Origin: Pontibacter akesuensis
Lineage (GTDB): Bacteria > Bacteroidota > Bacteroidia > Cytophagales > Hymenobacteraceae
Reading direction: 5' to 3'
DNA: 64,000 bases
Assembly: GCF_001611675.1 (NCBI RefSeq)
Contig: NZ_CP014766.1
Coordinates: forward strand, 3,224,001-3,288,000
Shown: positions 35,141 to 44,407 of the stretch, one piece after another
How positions within the stretch are numbered: position 1 is the stretch's first letter
Layout: each line of letters begins with the position of its first letter
Translations under genes and position numbers: made by a program
Notes under the pieces: model-generated
What the model was told of the DNA's origin: nothing
The model's database searches: none
What the model saw: the letters and a program-made list of their open reading frames with translations, nothing else

Positions 35141-37336
35141 TTACTTATTCGGTTGCGACTTTGGAACCGGGAAACCACGGTCACGCATCAATGCATCGAT
35201 CTTGGCGTCGCGGCCACGGAACAGACGGTATGCCTCTGCCGGGTCCATGGAGTTGCGCGGGGCAAACAGGTACTTGCGCAGCTTGGCTGCTACCTCTTTG
35301 TCGTAGAAACCGCCTGGTGCCTCCTCAAACGCCTCAGCTGCGTCAGATGTCAGCACATCGGCCCATAGGTAGCCGTAGTAACCGGTGGCATAGCCTTCGC
35401 CGGAGAACACGTGGCCGAAGTGCGGCGAACGGTGACGCATTACAATTTCTTCCGGCATGTTAAGCGCCGTTAGTGTCTCTCTCTCGAACTTGTCTGGGTC
35501 AATGCCTTCCGGGTCTACGGTGTGGTACTTCATGTCCATCAGGGCAGAGGCCAGGAACTCTGTAGTCTCGAAACCCTGGTTAAATGTAGAGGCCTTCTTT
35601 ATCTTGGCTACCAGTTCAGCCGGCATTGGCTTGTCGGTTTCGTGGTGGCGCAGGAACTGGTTGATCACTTTGTCGGTAGACAACCAGCGCTCCAGCAACT
35701 GCGACTGGAATTCGGTATAGTCGCGCACGCCGCCGTTCAGGGTCGGGTACTTCACGTCAGAGGCAAAGAAGTGCAGCGCGTGGCCGAACTCGTGGAAGAA
35801 CGTGGTGGCATCATCCCAGGAAATCAGCGTCGGCTCGCCAGGGGCGGGCTTTACGAAGTTCGAGTTATTAGAGGCCAGCACTGTTTCTTTCCCATCAAAG
35901 GTGGTGTGGCTGCGGTACGTGGTGGCCCAGGCGCCTGAGCGCTTGCCCTGGCGTGCAAATGGGTCGAGGTACCAAAGGCCGATGTGCTCACCGGTGGTTT
36001 TGTCCGTCACTTCCCATACTTTCACATCCTCATGGAAAACAGGAACAGAGCCTTCCGGTACCGGCGTGAAGTTGTAGTTGAACAACTCACCAGCGGTAAA
36101 GAACAGCGCCTGAGTCAGGTTGTCGAGCTGCAGGTACTGCTTCACCTCGTTTGAGTTCAGGTCATACTTCTGCTTGCGCACTTTCTCGGCATAGTAGCGG
36201 TAATCCCAGGGAGCGATCTTGATTTTCTTTCCCTCGGCTTTGGCTACTGCCTGCATGTCTTTCACTTCCTCATCCACGCGGGCGAGGGCAGCCGGCCATA
36301 CCTGGTTCATCAGGTCCATGGCGCGCTCCGGTGTTTTGGCCATGCGGTTCTGCAGGCGCCACTCGGCATAGTTATCATGGCCTAACAACTGCACACGCTC
36401 ATCGCGCAGCTTCAGAATTTTGGCAATGTTGGCGTTATTGTCGTACTGATCGGCGTTATCGCCGCGGCTGTAGTAGGTGTTCCATACTTTCTCGCGCAAC
36501 TCGCGGTTGTCGGAGTAGGTCAGGAACTGGTCCATCGACGAGCGGGTGTTGGTCACGGCGTACATGCCTTCCTTGCCACGGTCGGCAGCAGCTTTGGCCG
36601 CTGATTTCACAAACGACTCCGGCAGGCCGCTTAGCTGGTCTTTGGTGAGGTAGGTCACGTAGTTTTCCTCGTCGGCCAGCACGTTGTTCGAAAAGGAAGT
36701 ATAAAGCGACGAAAGCTCCTTGTTGATGGCAGCGTATCGCTCTTTGGCAGCCGCGTCAAGGTTGGCGCCCTCCATCGCGAAGCCTTCATACACTAAGTCC
36801 ACCACGCGCTGCTGATCGGCTGGCAGCGGGTTCTTTTTTGAGTTCTCGTAAACCGTTTTGATGCGCTCGAACAACTTTGTGTTCTGCGAGATCTTGGAAG
36901 AGAACTCCGACAGTTTCGGTGCCAGTTCTCCCTGAATCTTGCGGAACTCCGGCGACGATACGTTGCTGCTCCAGATGCCGTAGTACGTCATAGCGCGGTC
37001 CAGCTCTTCGCCTGCTCTTTCCATGGCCACAATGGTGTTCTCGAAAGTGGCAGGCTCAGGGTTGTTAGCAATGGCTTCGATCTCGGCCAGGTTCAGCGCC
37101 ATACCGCGTTCAACAGCCGGCTTCAGGTCAGCCAGGTTCATTTTGTCGAAGGCAGGAACGCCGCCGTAAGGGCCTTTCCACTCGGCCAGCAGCGGGTTGG
37201 TTTCAGCCTGCTTTTGTTCTACGGAGGTCTGCATTTGCGTTGTTTTTTCCTGTGTTTGTACAGAGGTGCAACTGGCCAGCGCCAGCACGGCAAACAAGCC
37301 AGATGCCTTGCCTGCTTTTATAATCGGGTTTCCCAT
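35141..37336 (-). CDS. M3-family metallopeptidase lipoprotein (Dcp-like)
   Basis: 731 residues from the ATG at 37336, which opens a lipoprotein signal with lipobox LALASC. A longer upstream frame has a Cys-rich, unlikely sequence. The zinc site H515-E-F-G-H519 (TTFFHEFGHALHFFAS) and the substrate-binding YLDPFARQGKRSGAW are typical of the thimet oligopeptidase/peptidyl-dipeptidase Dcp group. Being lipid-anchored, it probably trims peptides in the periplasm, unlike the cytoplasmic Dcp of enterobacteria. Single gene with its own terminator. Confidence 0.94.
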   Translation of the reverse strand: MGNPIIKAGKASGLFAVLALASCTSVQTQEKTTQMQTSVEQKQAETNPLLAEWKGPYGGVPAFDKMNLADLKPAVERGMALNLAEIEAIANNPEPATFENTIVAMERAGEELDRAMTYYGIWSSNVSSPEFRKIQGELAPKLSEFSSKISQNTKLFERIKTVYENSKKNPLPADQQRVVDLVYEGFAMEGANLDAAAKERYAAINKELSSLYTSFSNNVLADEENYVTYLTKDQLSGLPESFVKSAAKAAADRGKEGMYAVTNTRSSMDQFLTYSDNRELREKVWNTYYSRGDNADQYDNNANIAKILKLRDERVQLLGHDNYAEWRLQNRMAKTPERAMDLMNQVWPAALARVDEEVKDMQAVAKAEGKKIKIAPWDYRYYAEKVRKQKYDLNSNEVKQYLQLDNLTQALFFTAGELFNYNFTPVPEGSVPVFHEDVKVWEVTDKTTGEHIGLWYLDPFARQGKRSGAWATTYRSHTTFDGKETVLASNNSNFVKPAPGEPTLISWDDATTFFHEFGHALHFFASDVKYPTLNGGVRDYTEFQSQLLERWLSTDKVINQFLRHHETDKPMPAELVAKIKKASTFNQGFETTEFLASALMDMKYHTVDPEGIDPDKFERETLTALNMPEEIVMRHRSPHFGHVFSGEGYATGYYGYLWADVLTSDAAEAFEEAPGGFYDKEVAAKLRKYLFAPRNSMDPAEAYRLFRGRDAKIDALMRDRGFPVPKSQPNK

Positions 37337-37528
37337 AGGTTGTTTGGTGTGGTATAAATTTGCCTTATCAGGCCTTGTTTGAGATAAATCAGAACACAAG
37401 GTACAAAAAATGCGCCAGAGTAAGTTTCTGCCAGATCCGCAGCAACAGGAGGCAGGTGCCGTAATAATTTGGCAAAGGCACAACCCGTCCTCACTGCCGC
37501 ATCGTACAACCAACTAAAAACTAGACGT

Positions 37529-37612
37529 ATGAGCCCACTAAAGATAATAAACACCATTGCCATACCCGCAGCTGTTGTCATTTTAGGAATTCGTTTATGG
37601 CGCCTGCTTTAA
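37529..37612 (+). CDS. Candidate 27-residue membrane peptide
   Basis: ATG at 37529 to TAA at 37612 encodes MSPLKIINTIAIPAAVVILG followed by IRLWRLL. It looks like a single transmembrane helix with a basic end. It lies divergent to the M3 peptidase gene in an otherwise gene-free 410-base stretch. No clear ribosome-binding site is seen (Bacteroidota often lack one). It could be chance. Confidence 0.35.
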   Translation: MSPLKIINTIAIPAAVVILGIRLWRLL

Positions 37613-37666
37613 AGCAGTAGAAATTTAAAATTCAGGAGTGCCTGCTTCGGGCACCGCATTAACTTT

Positions 37667-37706
37667 AAAGAAAAGCCTTGCAGCGGAAACTGCAAGGCTT
37701 TTCTTT
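37667..37706 (-). terminator. Terminator of the SDR gene, perfect 17-bp stem
   Basis: AAAGAAAAGCCTTGCAG (37667-37683) pairs exactly with CTGCAAGGCTTTTCTTT (37690-37706), with a six-base loop. It serves the convergent small peptide frame or the SDR gene. Confidence 0.85.
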
Positions 37707-37746
37707 TAATCAACAAGTATGGCTGACGTATTGTGCAGCCTATACT

Positions 37747-38646
37747 TTAAATAGTTGGTGTGCCTCCTGTTACCTGCACCGTGGAGCCCGTCATGTAGCT
37801 GGAGTCCTGCGAGGCCAGTAGCACGTAGATCGGTGCCAGTTCGGCAGGCTGCCCCGGGCGCTTGAGCGGCACGCTCTTTCCGAATTCCTTCACCTTGTCT
37901 TCCGGCATCGTGCTCGGGATGAGCGGCGTCCAGACAGGGCCCGGTGCCACGCAGTTCACCCGGATTCCCTTATCGGCCAGTATCTGCCCCAGGTTTGCCG
38001 TAAAGTTCTGAATCGCGCCTTTGGTAGCCGCGTAGGCCAGCAGCACCGGTGATGGCTTATAGGCGTTTACAGAGGTGGTGTTCACGATGGTGCTGCCGGG
38101 CTTCATGTGCGGTTCTGCAGCCTTGCACAGGTAAAACATGGCGTAGATGTTGGTGCGGAACGTGCGGTCCCACTCGTCGCTCGGAATGTCCTGCAGCTTT
38201 TCGCGCGCCATCTGGAACGCAGCGTTGTTCACCAGCACATCAATCTGCCCAAACTCCTCCACGGCCCGCTGCACAATGCTTTTGCAGTGCTCCTCCTCGC
38301 TGATATCGCCGGGAACCAGTACCGCTTTACGGCCGGCTTCTTCCACCAGGCGCGCGGTTTCCTTTGCGTCCTCGTCCTCATTTAAGTAGGAGATCAGCAC
38401 ATCGGCTCCTTCGCGGGCAAAGGCAATAGCCACGGCACGGCCAATGCCGGAGTCGCCGCCGGTGATGATAGCTTTGCGTCCTTCCAGTTTGCCCGATCCT
38501 TTATAGGTTTTCTCGCCATGGTCGGCGTCCGGTGTCATCTCTTCCTCTGTGCCCGGCACATCCTGCTCCTGCTGCGGAAAAGGCGGCTTGGCATATTGGT
38601 CTTTCGGGTCTTGCATGTTCGGTTTGTTTTCGTTGTTCTGGCTCAT
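37747..38646 (-). CDS. Stress-type SDR oxidoreductase (YghA-like)
   Basis: 299 residues. A hydrophilic 48-residue N-terminal extension (QDPKDQYAKPPFPQQEQDVP) marks the YghA / general stress protein 39 group. The Rossmann motif is ITGGDSGIGRAVA. The catalytic Ser, Tyr and Lys are in TTSVNAYKPSPVLLAYAATKG. NAD(P)-dependent alcohol or aldehyde conversion is expected; the substrate is unknown. These genes are often part of general stress regulons. Single gene. Confidence 0.92.
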   Translation of the reverse strand: MSQNNENKPNMQDPKDQYAKPPFPQQEQDVPGTEEEMTPDADHGEKTYKGSGKLEGRKAIITGGDSGIGRAVAIAFAREGADVLISYLNEDEDAKETARLVEEAGRKAVLVPGDISEEEHCKSIVQRAVEEFGQIDVLVNNAAFQMAREKLQDIPSDEWDRTFRTNIYAMFYLCKAAEPHMKPGSTIVNTTSVNAYKPSPVLLAYAATKGAIQNFTANLGQILADKGIRVNCVAPGPVWTPLIPSTMPEDKVKEFGKSVPLKRPGQPAELAPIYVLLASQDSSYMTGSTVQVTGGTPTI

Positions 38647-38817
38647 AATTGTTTTGTTTAAGTAGGAGTAGACGCGTAAAACACTGCCCTGTTTTTGGAA
38701 ATGCGCCTATACTTGGTGAACGGAAAGCTGGAACGGGAGAACGGCCCAGGTTGAGGAGCAAAAATAGCCGCGGCAGGAGAGGGGATAGATTCGGAATTGT
38801 ACCTTATTTTTGCCTGC

Positions 38818-39120
38818 ATGAACTCCGTTAAACTGAGCGCCAACTACCGCCTGTACGCTTTCTCCGACTACCAAAGTATGAAAGCTGCCCTGCCGTACAT
38901 GCGCAGCGTGAAGCTGGCGAAGCGGTTTACAGAACTGGAGGAGCAGGAAATCAGGGGCTTTGTGTGGCGCAGCAGCGGGCAGGGCTATACTAATTACCTC
39001 AACCCGATCAGCACGCACCGCGCCAAACCCTCCGCCATGGATTCCTTCATCACTGCATTGCAACTGCTGTACAAAAGCAACGGCTATTCAGCCAGGTACG
39101 TGGTGGTGGAGCGGGGGTGA
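38818..39120 (+). CDS. Hypothetical protein, about 100 residues
   Basis: Begins MNSVKLSANYRLYAFSDYQS; soluble, mixed alpha/beta in appearance, ends SNGYSARYVVVERG. The composition is that of a genuine folded protein and its codon use is like its neighbours'. A TTG seven codons upstream is an alternative start. No family is recognised. It is divergent from the SDR gene. Confidence 0.65.
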   Translation: MNSVKLSANYRLYAFSDYQSMKAALPYMRSVKLAKRFTELEEQEIRGFVWRSSGQGYTNYLNPISTHRAKPSAMDSFITALQLLYKSNGYSARYVVVERG

Positions 39121-39354
39121 AGCACTGCTGTTAGGTTGATAAGGAGCACAATGCCTTTAATTTGCTAATCGGCAGCATAAATAAAAATATTTCAATCTAT
39201 TGTCAGTAAAATGAGGCTATATGTAAAATCAATTTGTAACTTAAGCTTGAATTACATCATCCAGTAAGCTGCTACAGGTTCGTTGCCATACTTGCAACAG
39301 CTTATAAGATTTCACCTTCTACTACACAATAATTGAAAACAAACTAAAAACTCT

Positions 39355-39867
39355 ATGCTACACTTAATTTGGTCAACACTAAACATTATAATTTTACTGT
39401 ACTTTTTTTATTTGCTTGTCGGATTTATAGCAAAGGGCAGACAGATCTTTAATCCTAAATTTAAAGTTGTTTCAGCCATCATACTGGTTATTGGTGTTGT
39501 GCAGATCGCTTCGGCTTCTTCCTCAAAGAAAAATATGCACCAATTCATCATCACTGACGATTATGACCAACAGAATGAGGTCATCATAAAAAAAGTGCTA
39601 CTTGAAGACAATCTAACGCTTGATATTAACATGTATGTGAAGTATTCGGCTGAGCAAAATAACTATATACCCGTAGAGAGCAAAAGCTATTTGACTGGGT
39701 TCGTTTCTGGCTACGAATGGGAGTTAAAATCAATTCAGGCACGCAACTTAGACCCGAATAAAAGTGCAGACTTTACAGCAGACGGTATCCTCACATGGAA
39801 ACTATTTGGCATCAATATCTACAATGAAACAAAGGTTTTTAGAGGAGTTATAAAAGAGGAACTATAA
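39355..39867 (+). CDS. Hypothetical two-helix membrane protein, AT-rich
   Basis: 170 residues. Two hydrophobic helices (residues about 5-27 and 38-55) are followed by a 110-residue soluble domain rich in Asn, Asp, Tyr and Lys. Codon use is clearly more A/T-rich than in neighbouring genes (AAT, ATA and TTT frequent), a sign of recent acquisition. No family is recognised. A single gene at the start of the accessory stretch. Confidence 0.65.
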   Translation: MLHLIWSTLNIIILLYFFYLLVGFIAKGRQIFNPKFKVVSAIILVIGVVQIASASSSKKNMHQFIITDDYDQQNEVIIKKVLLEDNLTLDINMYVKYSAEQNNYIPVESKSYLTGFVSGYEWELKSIQARNLDPNKSADFTADGILTWKLFGINIYNETKVFRGVIKEEL

Positions 39868-40339
39868 CCTAGAAAAGCCAGCTCACCTGAATGGCAACAG
39901 TCATGGTAAGTACTCGCTTTTAAATAAAATCCTGCATAAAATTCAGCTTAGAGTATACTTGCAATGTTATTGCACTACAATTTAACTACTCATAAGTAGG
40001 CTGTTGGTGAGAATTCACTTACTCCGTCTCTTAAAAACAAAAATGCCTGGCAAATCTTCATCTGCCAGGCACTTTTGTTTTACTGTCCCCTGCCGAACCT
40101 CATGGTTTAAAGCGATTTAATTGGCTTATAAATGACAGTAAAAAAATTTAAGCAAGCTGTTGTTTAAGTAATAGAATGAAGCAACGCTACTTAATATGTA
40201 GTCTTACATCAACGGTTTATCTGCAACGCATAGCAACAGCATTATAATTCTGGGCGACCATAAGGTAGAACCTCCTGCTGAATACACCTTGGTTAGCTTG
40301 AATAGGCACATTCTAGGTAGTTAGACAAGGTCTGGAGAC
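39868..40339. other. AT-rich intergenic region with terminator
   Basis: About 470 bases without a supported gene. It contains a TATACTTG at 39954 and a long hairpin at 40034-40081. The rest is AT-rich and featureless. Confidence 0.55.
40034..40081. terminator. Bidirectional terminator, 19-bp stem with one mismatch
   Basis: AAAACAAAAATGCCTGGCA pairs with TGCCAGGCACTTTTGTTTT except for one A-C mismatch, with a ten-base loop. It lies between two convergent genes. Confidence 0.8.
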
Positions 40340-41095
40340 CTAATTGCTTCTGGCAAAGTTAAGATTGTGGAAAAGGCTTACCTGCAGGGTCTGGTTGTGC
40401 TCAAATACAACACCGTCTGCCTTCTGCACGATCTGTTTCAGGTAACCAAGTTCCACTGCTGCGCCGGAGCTAATTTTATACCCTAACGCCACATAGGCCC
40501 TGTTCTGGTCAAAAATGTTCTTCCTGACATTCTTGCCGAAGCCAACAAACACCTCATCGTAAGCCGCCAGGAAAAGCTCTCCTGGCTCCAGCGTATTTCC
40601 ACTGAATGGTAGCGTTGCTTTTAGCATGTAGCGGGCCCGGTTCAGGTACGTATAAGCACTCGCCTCTGGCTGCCTGACCCAGCGCTGCTCCAGGCGGTAG
40701 CGGTGCGACAGGCCCAGTCGGGCAAGAGAGCCCTGTAACTGAAGCTGCTGGTATATGCGCTGCTCCGGGAAAGTACCAGCCGCGGGATAATCTCCGTAAG
40801 GGTGCGTTTCTATAAAGCCATACCCGAGGGTAAGCATGGCGCCGGGCGTCAGGTTGTAATTAACTCCTGTCCGGATAAGTAGCTGCTGCGGATCTGCTAT
40901 AATGTTGTGACGACGGAGCTGAACTTCGGTATGCACCCCCCACCTGTCCGAAAGCTTGTGGTCTCCGAAGTACATGTACCATCCGTTGTTGTTGTAGTCC
41001 TTGATGCGGGGCTGCTGGGCAGAGGCAACGTTTAAAAGTAGATCGGGAGAAAGTAGCGCGCAGGCTAGTAATAGAAGACTAAGTAAAAATTTCAT
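40340..41095 (-). CDS. DUF2490 outer-membrane barrel protein
   Basis: 251 residues with signal peptide MKFLLSLLLLACALLSPDLL (cleavage near NVASAQ). The pattern NGWYMYFGDHKLSDRWGVHTEVQLRRHN, LLIRTGVNYNLTPGAMLTLGYGF and the closing aromatic strand match DUF2490, a predicted outer-membrane barrel found across Bacteroidota. Function unknown. It is convergent with the AT-rich membrane protein gene. Confidence 0.88.
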   Translation of the reverse strand: MKFLLSLLLLACALLSPDLLLNVASAQQPRIKDYNNNGWYMYFGDHKLSDRWGVHTEVQLRRHNIIADPQQLLIRTGVNYNLTPGAMLTLGYGFIETHPYGDYPAAGTFPEQRIYQQLQLQGSLARLGLSHRYRLEQRWVRQPEASAYTYLNRARYMLKATLPFSGNTLEPGELFLAAYDEVFVGFGKNVRKNIFDQNRAYVALGYKISSGAAVELGYLKQIVQKADGVVFEHNQTLQVSLFHNLNFARSN

Positions 41096-41369
41096 GTTGG
41101 CAATTTGGGGCTATAAAATTTCAAATAAAAATTTTTAGAAACAGGGGCGCCTGCTTCGCTTGTTTTAATGTTGCTCCGTGGCCTGTTCCGGAGGCAACTA
41201 ACTCCCCTAATAAAATACTGCTTAAATTACCTCGCCCCATTCAGCTTGAACATGATACCTGCTGTATGGTTTATAGGAAGCAGGTTTATAGCTGCAATCG
41301 AGCATCAGGATGCCAGGCAATGGCAAATGGGATGTAGCATTTTTTTGATAAATTTGAGCTGTTAATAGA

Positions 41370-43238
41370 ATGGCTTATCACAATACAGATAGTATGAAAG
41401 ACAGTAAGGTTCTGAATTATATAGAAGAGGTATTAGAAAACATGCCAGCTGACTGGTTGCGGCTTACAACCCACCGGCTGGATATTTACAACGAACAATT
41501 AGCCAAAACACAATTCCTGGAGCAGTTTGAAGCTTTGTTTGCCGCGCGTAATGCTGAGACAGCAGCACTCAGTGCGCTACCCACGGCTTTCGATTATATC
41601 CGGTTGGGTCACCCCTTGTCTACCGTGCTGGAGTGGGCAATTGCCAGCCTGCACAACCTGAAACCGGAAAATGTAATCAGTTTCTCCTCCCGGACGATGC
41701 CTGTTTTAGCCGTTCTAAGGAAAAATTTACTGACGCATAAGAACACCCGAATTGTTTATACCGGCGAGCTACCCGACTTTTTTGAAGCGGAAGTACTGGC
41801 GCATGTCTATGGGTATAAGTTTGAACTTAAGCGCGTGGAGAAGTTAGAGGAGCTTACTGCGTTTGACGGAAGCACCGTTTTCTTTTCACAAGAGGCTGAA
41901 GTGGGGCAAGCTACCCTCACCCCAGCTATTGACTTCTATGTAAGTGTTCATGCTGACCTGGGAAGTGTTATACTGGTAAATGGGGAACAGAATAACGGGT
42001 ACGTTTCAGAAATCCAGCATGTCAGAAGAAGAGAGAGCATTGCCATGACGCCGGCCAATTGCTTCGCTGCCTTGCAACTGCTGTTAAAGAAGCCTTCTGT
42101 TGATCAAGACAATGGTGACGCCGGAGCAAACAAAGCACAGGTACGGAATCTGATCAAGGAGATCACCGGCACCAATACAAAGCCGCTGGTTGGTTCTTCC
42201 GGACTGTCTATTCAATATGCTATTATGATGGGGCTTGTTCATGATGCCCTGGAAAATCATACAGGAAAGGCCATCAGGTTTGTTGTTCCTCCGAACTGCT
42301 ACGGTGGTACAAACGACCAGGCAAGACGGATAGCTGCTGTTCTGGACAATGTGGAAGTGGTGGATTTACTCGTTGACGGTGATAACAACATGGTCCAGAG
42401 TATAGACACGGTGCTGGAGAAAATTGCCAGCCAGGATGCTGTTCCGTACATTATCGCAGAAATTCCGACAAACCCTAGAGTCGAAGTTCCGGACCTCGAA
42501 AAGTTAAGGGAGGTGCTGAGCAAAGCGCGTAAGACGGCAACTGGGGAAGTGGCTGTTGATCCGGTTTTTATTCTGGACCAGACCTTCTGCCCGAATGTGC
42601 AATTTGTAAGTAAAGACGGCATACTCTCCACGGTCAGGGCTGTTTCCTACGTTAGCGGATCGAAATTCCCGAGTGGCGGAAAAGCTACAGCCGGCTACTG
42701 TGTAGCAAACACCAAAGCCGAAGCCCTGTTGGAAAAGATAGAGAAGCATCTGACGCTTTGCGATAACGAGGCGACCGATCTTCAAATGGAGATACTGGCA
42801 GAACAACTGCCTTCCATGAACCAGCGGATTGAGGCGGCCTACAGGAATACGCGTGCGTTTGTAAACTTCATAAAGGATACGTTGCCGGAGGCGAAAATCA
42901 ACTTTGTTTCAGAGGAACTGGCACAGGAAGGGTTTACGCCATCCGTGTTTTCGCTGGATCTTCCGACAAAGGGGAACACGGCTGAAGAAAGGGAAGCTTA
43001 CAAGCGGGCTCTGAATGATAAGTTGATCTCTATGATGATCGGGGAAATCCCTCATGAAAGTAAATACTGTGTAAGCTATGGACAGCTAAAGGGAAGTTAC
43101 TGGACAATACCTGCCACCTCCACGCAAGGAACGACCAAAGAAGCCGACAAAGATTACATTGCCCGGGTATCATTGTCCCCAGACATGGATCTTGAACTTC
43201 ATAAAAAAGTCTTTTCAGATTTTGTGGAGCAGATTTAA
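41370..43238 (+). CDS. PLP-dependent transferase, cystathionine gamma-synthase-like fold
   Basis: 622 residues, fold type I. LVGSSGLSIQYAIMMGLVHDAL is the cofactor-phosphate region. The likely Schiff-base lysine is K432 in VSYVSGSKFPSGGKATAG. LDQTFCPN carries the Asp that pairs with the pyridine nitrogen. An N-terminal 220-residue extension of unknown role precedes the enzyme core, so the protein is longer than standard Cys/Met-metabolism enzymes (about 400). Substrate unknown. A start at 41394 (MKDSKVL) is also possible. AAGTATA words are absent from this 1.9-kb gene, unlike most of the window, which hints at a different history. Confidence 0.8.
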   Translation: MAYHNTDSMKDSKVLNYIEEVLENMPADWLRLTTHRLDIYNEQLAKTQFLEQFEALFAARNAETAALSALPTAFDYIRLGHPLSTVLEWAIASLHNLKPENVISFSSRTMPVLAVLRKNLLTHKNTRIVYTGELPDFFEAEVLAHVYGYKFELKRVEKLEELTAFDGSTVFFSQEAEVGQATLTPAIDFYVSVHADLGSVILVNGEQNNGYVSEIQHVRRRESIAMTPANCFAALQLLLKKPSVDQDNGDAGANKAQVRNLIKEITGTNTKPLVGSSGLSIQYAIMMGLVHDALENHTGKAIRFVVPPNCYGGTNDQARRIAAVLDNVEVVDLLVDGDNNMVQSIDTVLEKIASQDAVPYIIAEIPTNPRVEVPDLEKLREVLSKARKTATGEVAVDPVFILDQTFCPNVQFVSKDGILSTVRAVSYVSGSKFPSGGKATAGYCVANTKAEALLEKIEKHLTLCDNEATDLQMEILAEQLPSMNQRIEAAYRNTRAFVNFIKDTLPEAKINFVSEELAQEGFTPSVFSLDLPTKGNTAEEREAYKRALNDKLISMMIGEIPHESKYCVSYGQLKGSYWTIPATSTQGTTKEADKDYIARVSLSPDMDLELHKKVFSDFVEQI

Positions 43239-43376
43239 GGCTGGTGTAAGGATATAGCACCGCGCCATGTATTCTTCAACTCTGCCATGCAACTGTAGTA
43301 CAAGACAAAGGGTATTCAGCCTAGTATGTGGTGGAGCCCGGGGTAGGGGAGATTGAGGAGTGTCCAGATAAGATTC

Positions 43377-43399
43377 TGGCGCAAGCGTCCGCTTGTGCC
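43377..43399 (+). repeat. REP unit, left arm of REPIN 1
   Basis: TGGCGCAAGCGTCCGCTTGT plus GCC. It contains its own inverted repeat GCAAGCG/CGCTTGT. Confidence 0.85.
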
Positions 43400-43493
43400 T
43401 TGCTTTGCCAACAGCTATGTGCGTTCCCAAGCAAAGTATCCTGACAAGTTTATACCTAGGCCATAGCTGTTCCTGTTAAAGCAGGTTGATTTT

Positions 43494-43516
43494 GGCACAC
43501 GCAGACGCTTGCGCCA
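43494..43516 (-). repeat. REP unit, right arm of REPIN 1
   Basis: Plus strand reads GGCACACGCAGACGCTTGCG plus CCA, the inverse of the unit at 43377. It ends 22 bases before the RAYT stop codon. Confidence 0.85.
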
Positions 43517-43537
43517 GGAATAGTTGTGGCGCTGGGC

Positions 43538-44086
43538 TTATTCAATTAACATGATGTCCAGCAGCCCTTTTTCTCCGGCATAGTCGCGTGCGCTACTGTA
43601 GGTAAAATCTTCAGGGCTGCTCACAAAGCCTGCTTCTACCGGATTCTGATGAATATAGTCCAGCTTCTGCTGGAGTAATGCGTTGTTATGCAGTTCTATC
43701 GGGTGGTTGTGCTGCTGCCAGAACTGAAAACCCTTGTTGTTCCCGTTCTTCTTGCCCGCCCGCTCCATGAGCCACAGCAACCACTCCTTCCTGCTCTCCT
43801 GCGGGTTTTCGTTTATTGCCTTTTTAAGTTGATTTGAAGTATGGCTTTTCAGGTCACGCATAATATCCTGTAACGGCTCTTGCTGGCTACCCACAACCAG
43901 GTGCACATGGCTCGTCATGATGCAGTAGCCGTACACCTCCAGCCCCTTATTTACCATGCAGTACCTCAGGCTATCGAGCAGCACCAATCGGTATTCGTCG
44001 CGGATGAACACATCAAGCCAGTATACTACCGAAAAGCTCACGAAGTATAACTTGTCGTTGTCCCTGAATTTATACTTCCTGCTCAT
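43538..44086 (-). CDS. REP-associated tyrosine transposase (RAYT, Y1_Tnp family)
   Basis: 182 residues. The HUH-nuclease histidine motif is YGYCIMTSHVHLVV (HVH), and a likely nucleophile Tyr is in QQKLDYIHQNPVEAGFV, with YSSARDYAG following. All are hallmarks of RAYTs, single-copy domesticated IS200/IS605 relatives that spread REP sequences. It is flanked on both sides by head-to-head REP units, exactly as expected for a RAYT and its cognate REPINs. The gene appears intact from ATG to stop. It carries two AAGTATA/TATACTT words near the start. Confidence 0.93.
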   Translation of the reverse strand: MSRKYKFRDNDKLYFVSFSVVYWLDVFIRDEYRLVLLDSLRYCMVNKGLEVYGYCIMTSHVHLVVGSQQEPLQDIMRDLKSHTSNQLKKAINENPQESRKEWLLWLMERAGKKNGNNKGFQFWQQHNHPIELHNNALLQQKLDYIHQNPVEAGFVSSPEDFTYSSARDYAGEKGLLDIMLIE

Positions 44087-44182
44087 AAACTACAGTTGCT
44101 GTTCGGCTATAAATACTGCACTGGCTACGAGCGGGTTCAGTTCGCTTCAACAAATATCAACTCTAAAAACAATACTAACTCT

Positions 44183-44204
44183 AGCGCAAGCGTCCGCTTG
44201 TGCT
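44183..44204 (+). repeat. REP unit, left arm of REPIN 2
   Basis: AGCGCAAGCGTCCGCTTGTG plus CT. Lies upstream of the RAYT start codon. Confidence 0.85.
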
Positions 44205-44276
44205 CCAACAGCTTTGGCTACAGGGCTAGGTAAGGGAAATGTGGGGAATGTAATTTTTGCTTTTTGCAAAGCAAGT

Positions 44277-44297
44277 CACAAGCGGACGCTTGCGCCA
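44277..44297 (-). repeat. REP unit, right arm of REPIN 2
   Basis: Plus strand reads CACAAGCGGACGCTTGCGCC plus A. With the unit at 44183 it forms a head-to-head pair 72 bases apart. Confidence 0.85.
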
Positions 44298-44407
44298 TGA
44301 ATAATTTTAAGTTAACTATATAAGTTTACCTCTAGAAATGAATAAGTTTGAGCTGAGTCTATTGAAGGACTCGCTGAGTTTTAAAATTCACGCTTGAATT
44401 ATTTTAT

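Larger units (their letters stand above)
43239..43537. other. REPIN-containing spacer before the RAYT gene
   Basis: No gene. It holds a REP unit pair in head-to-head orientation (43377 and 43494) whose interior carries AACAGCTATG and CATAGCTGTT, giving a nested hairpin. Confidence 0.75.

Noticed and set aside
37337..37513. N-terminal extension of the M3 peptidase
   Set aside because: The upstream 59 codons are Cys-rich and precede a clear lipoprotein signal peptide that needs its own start.
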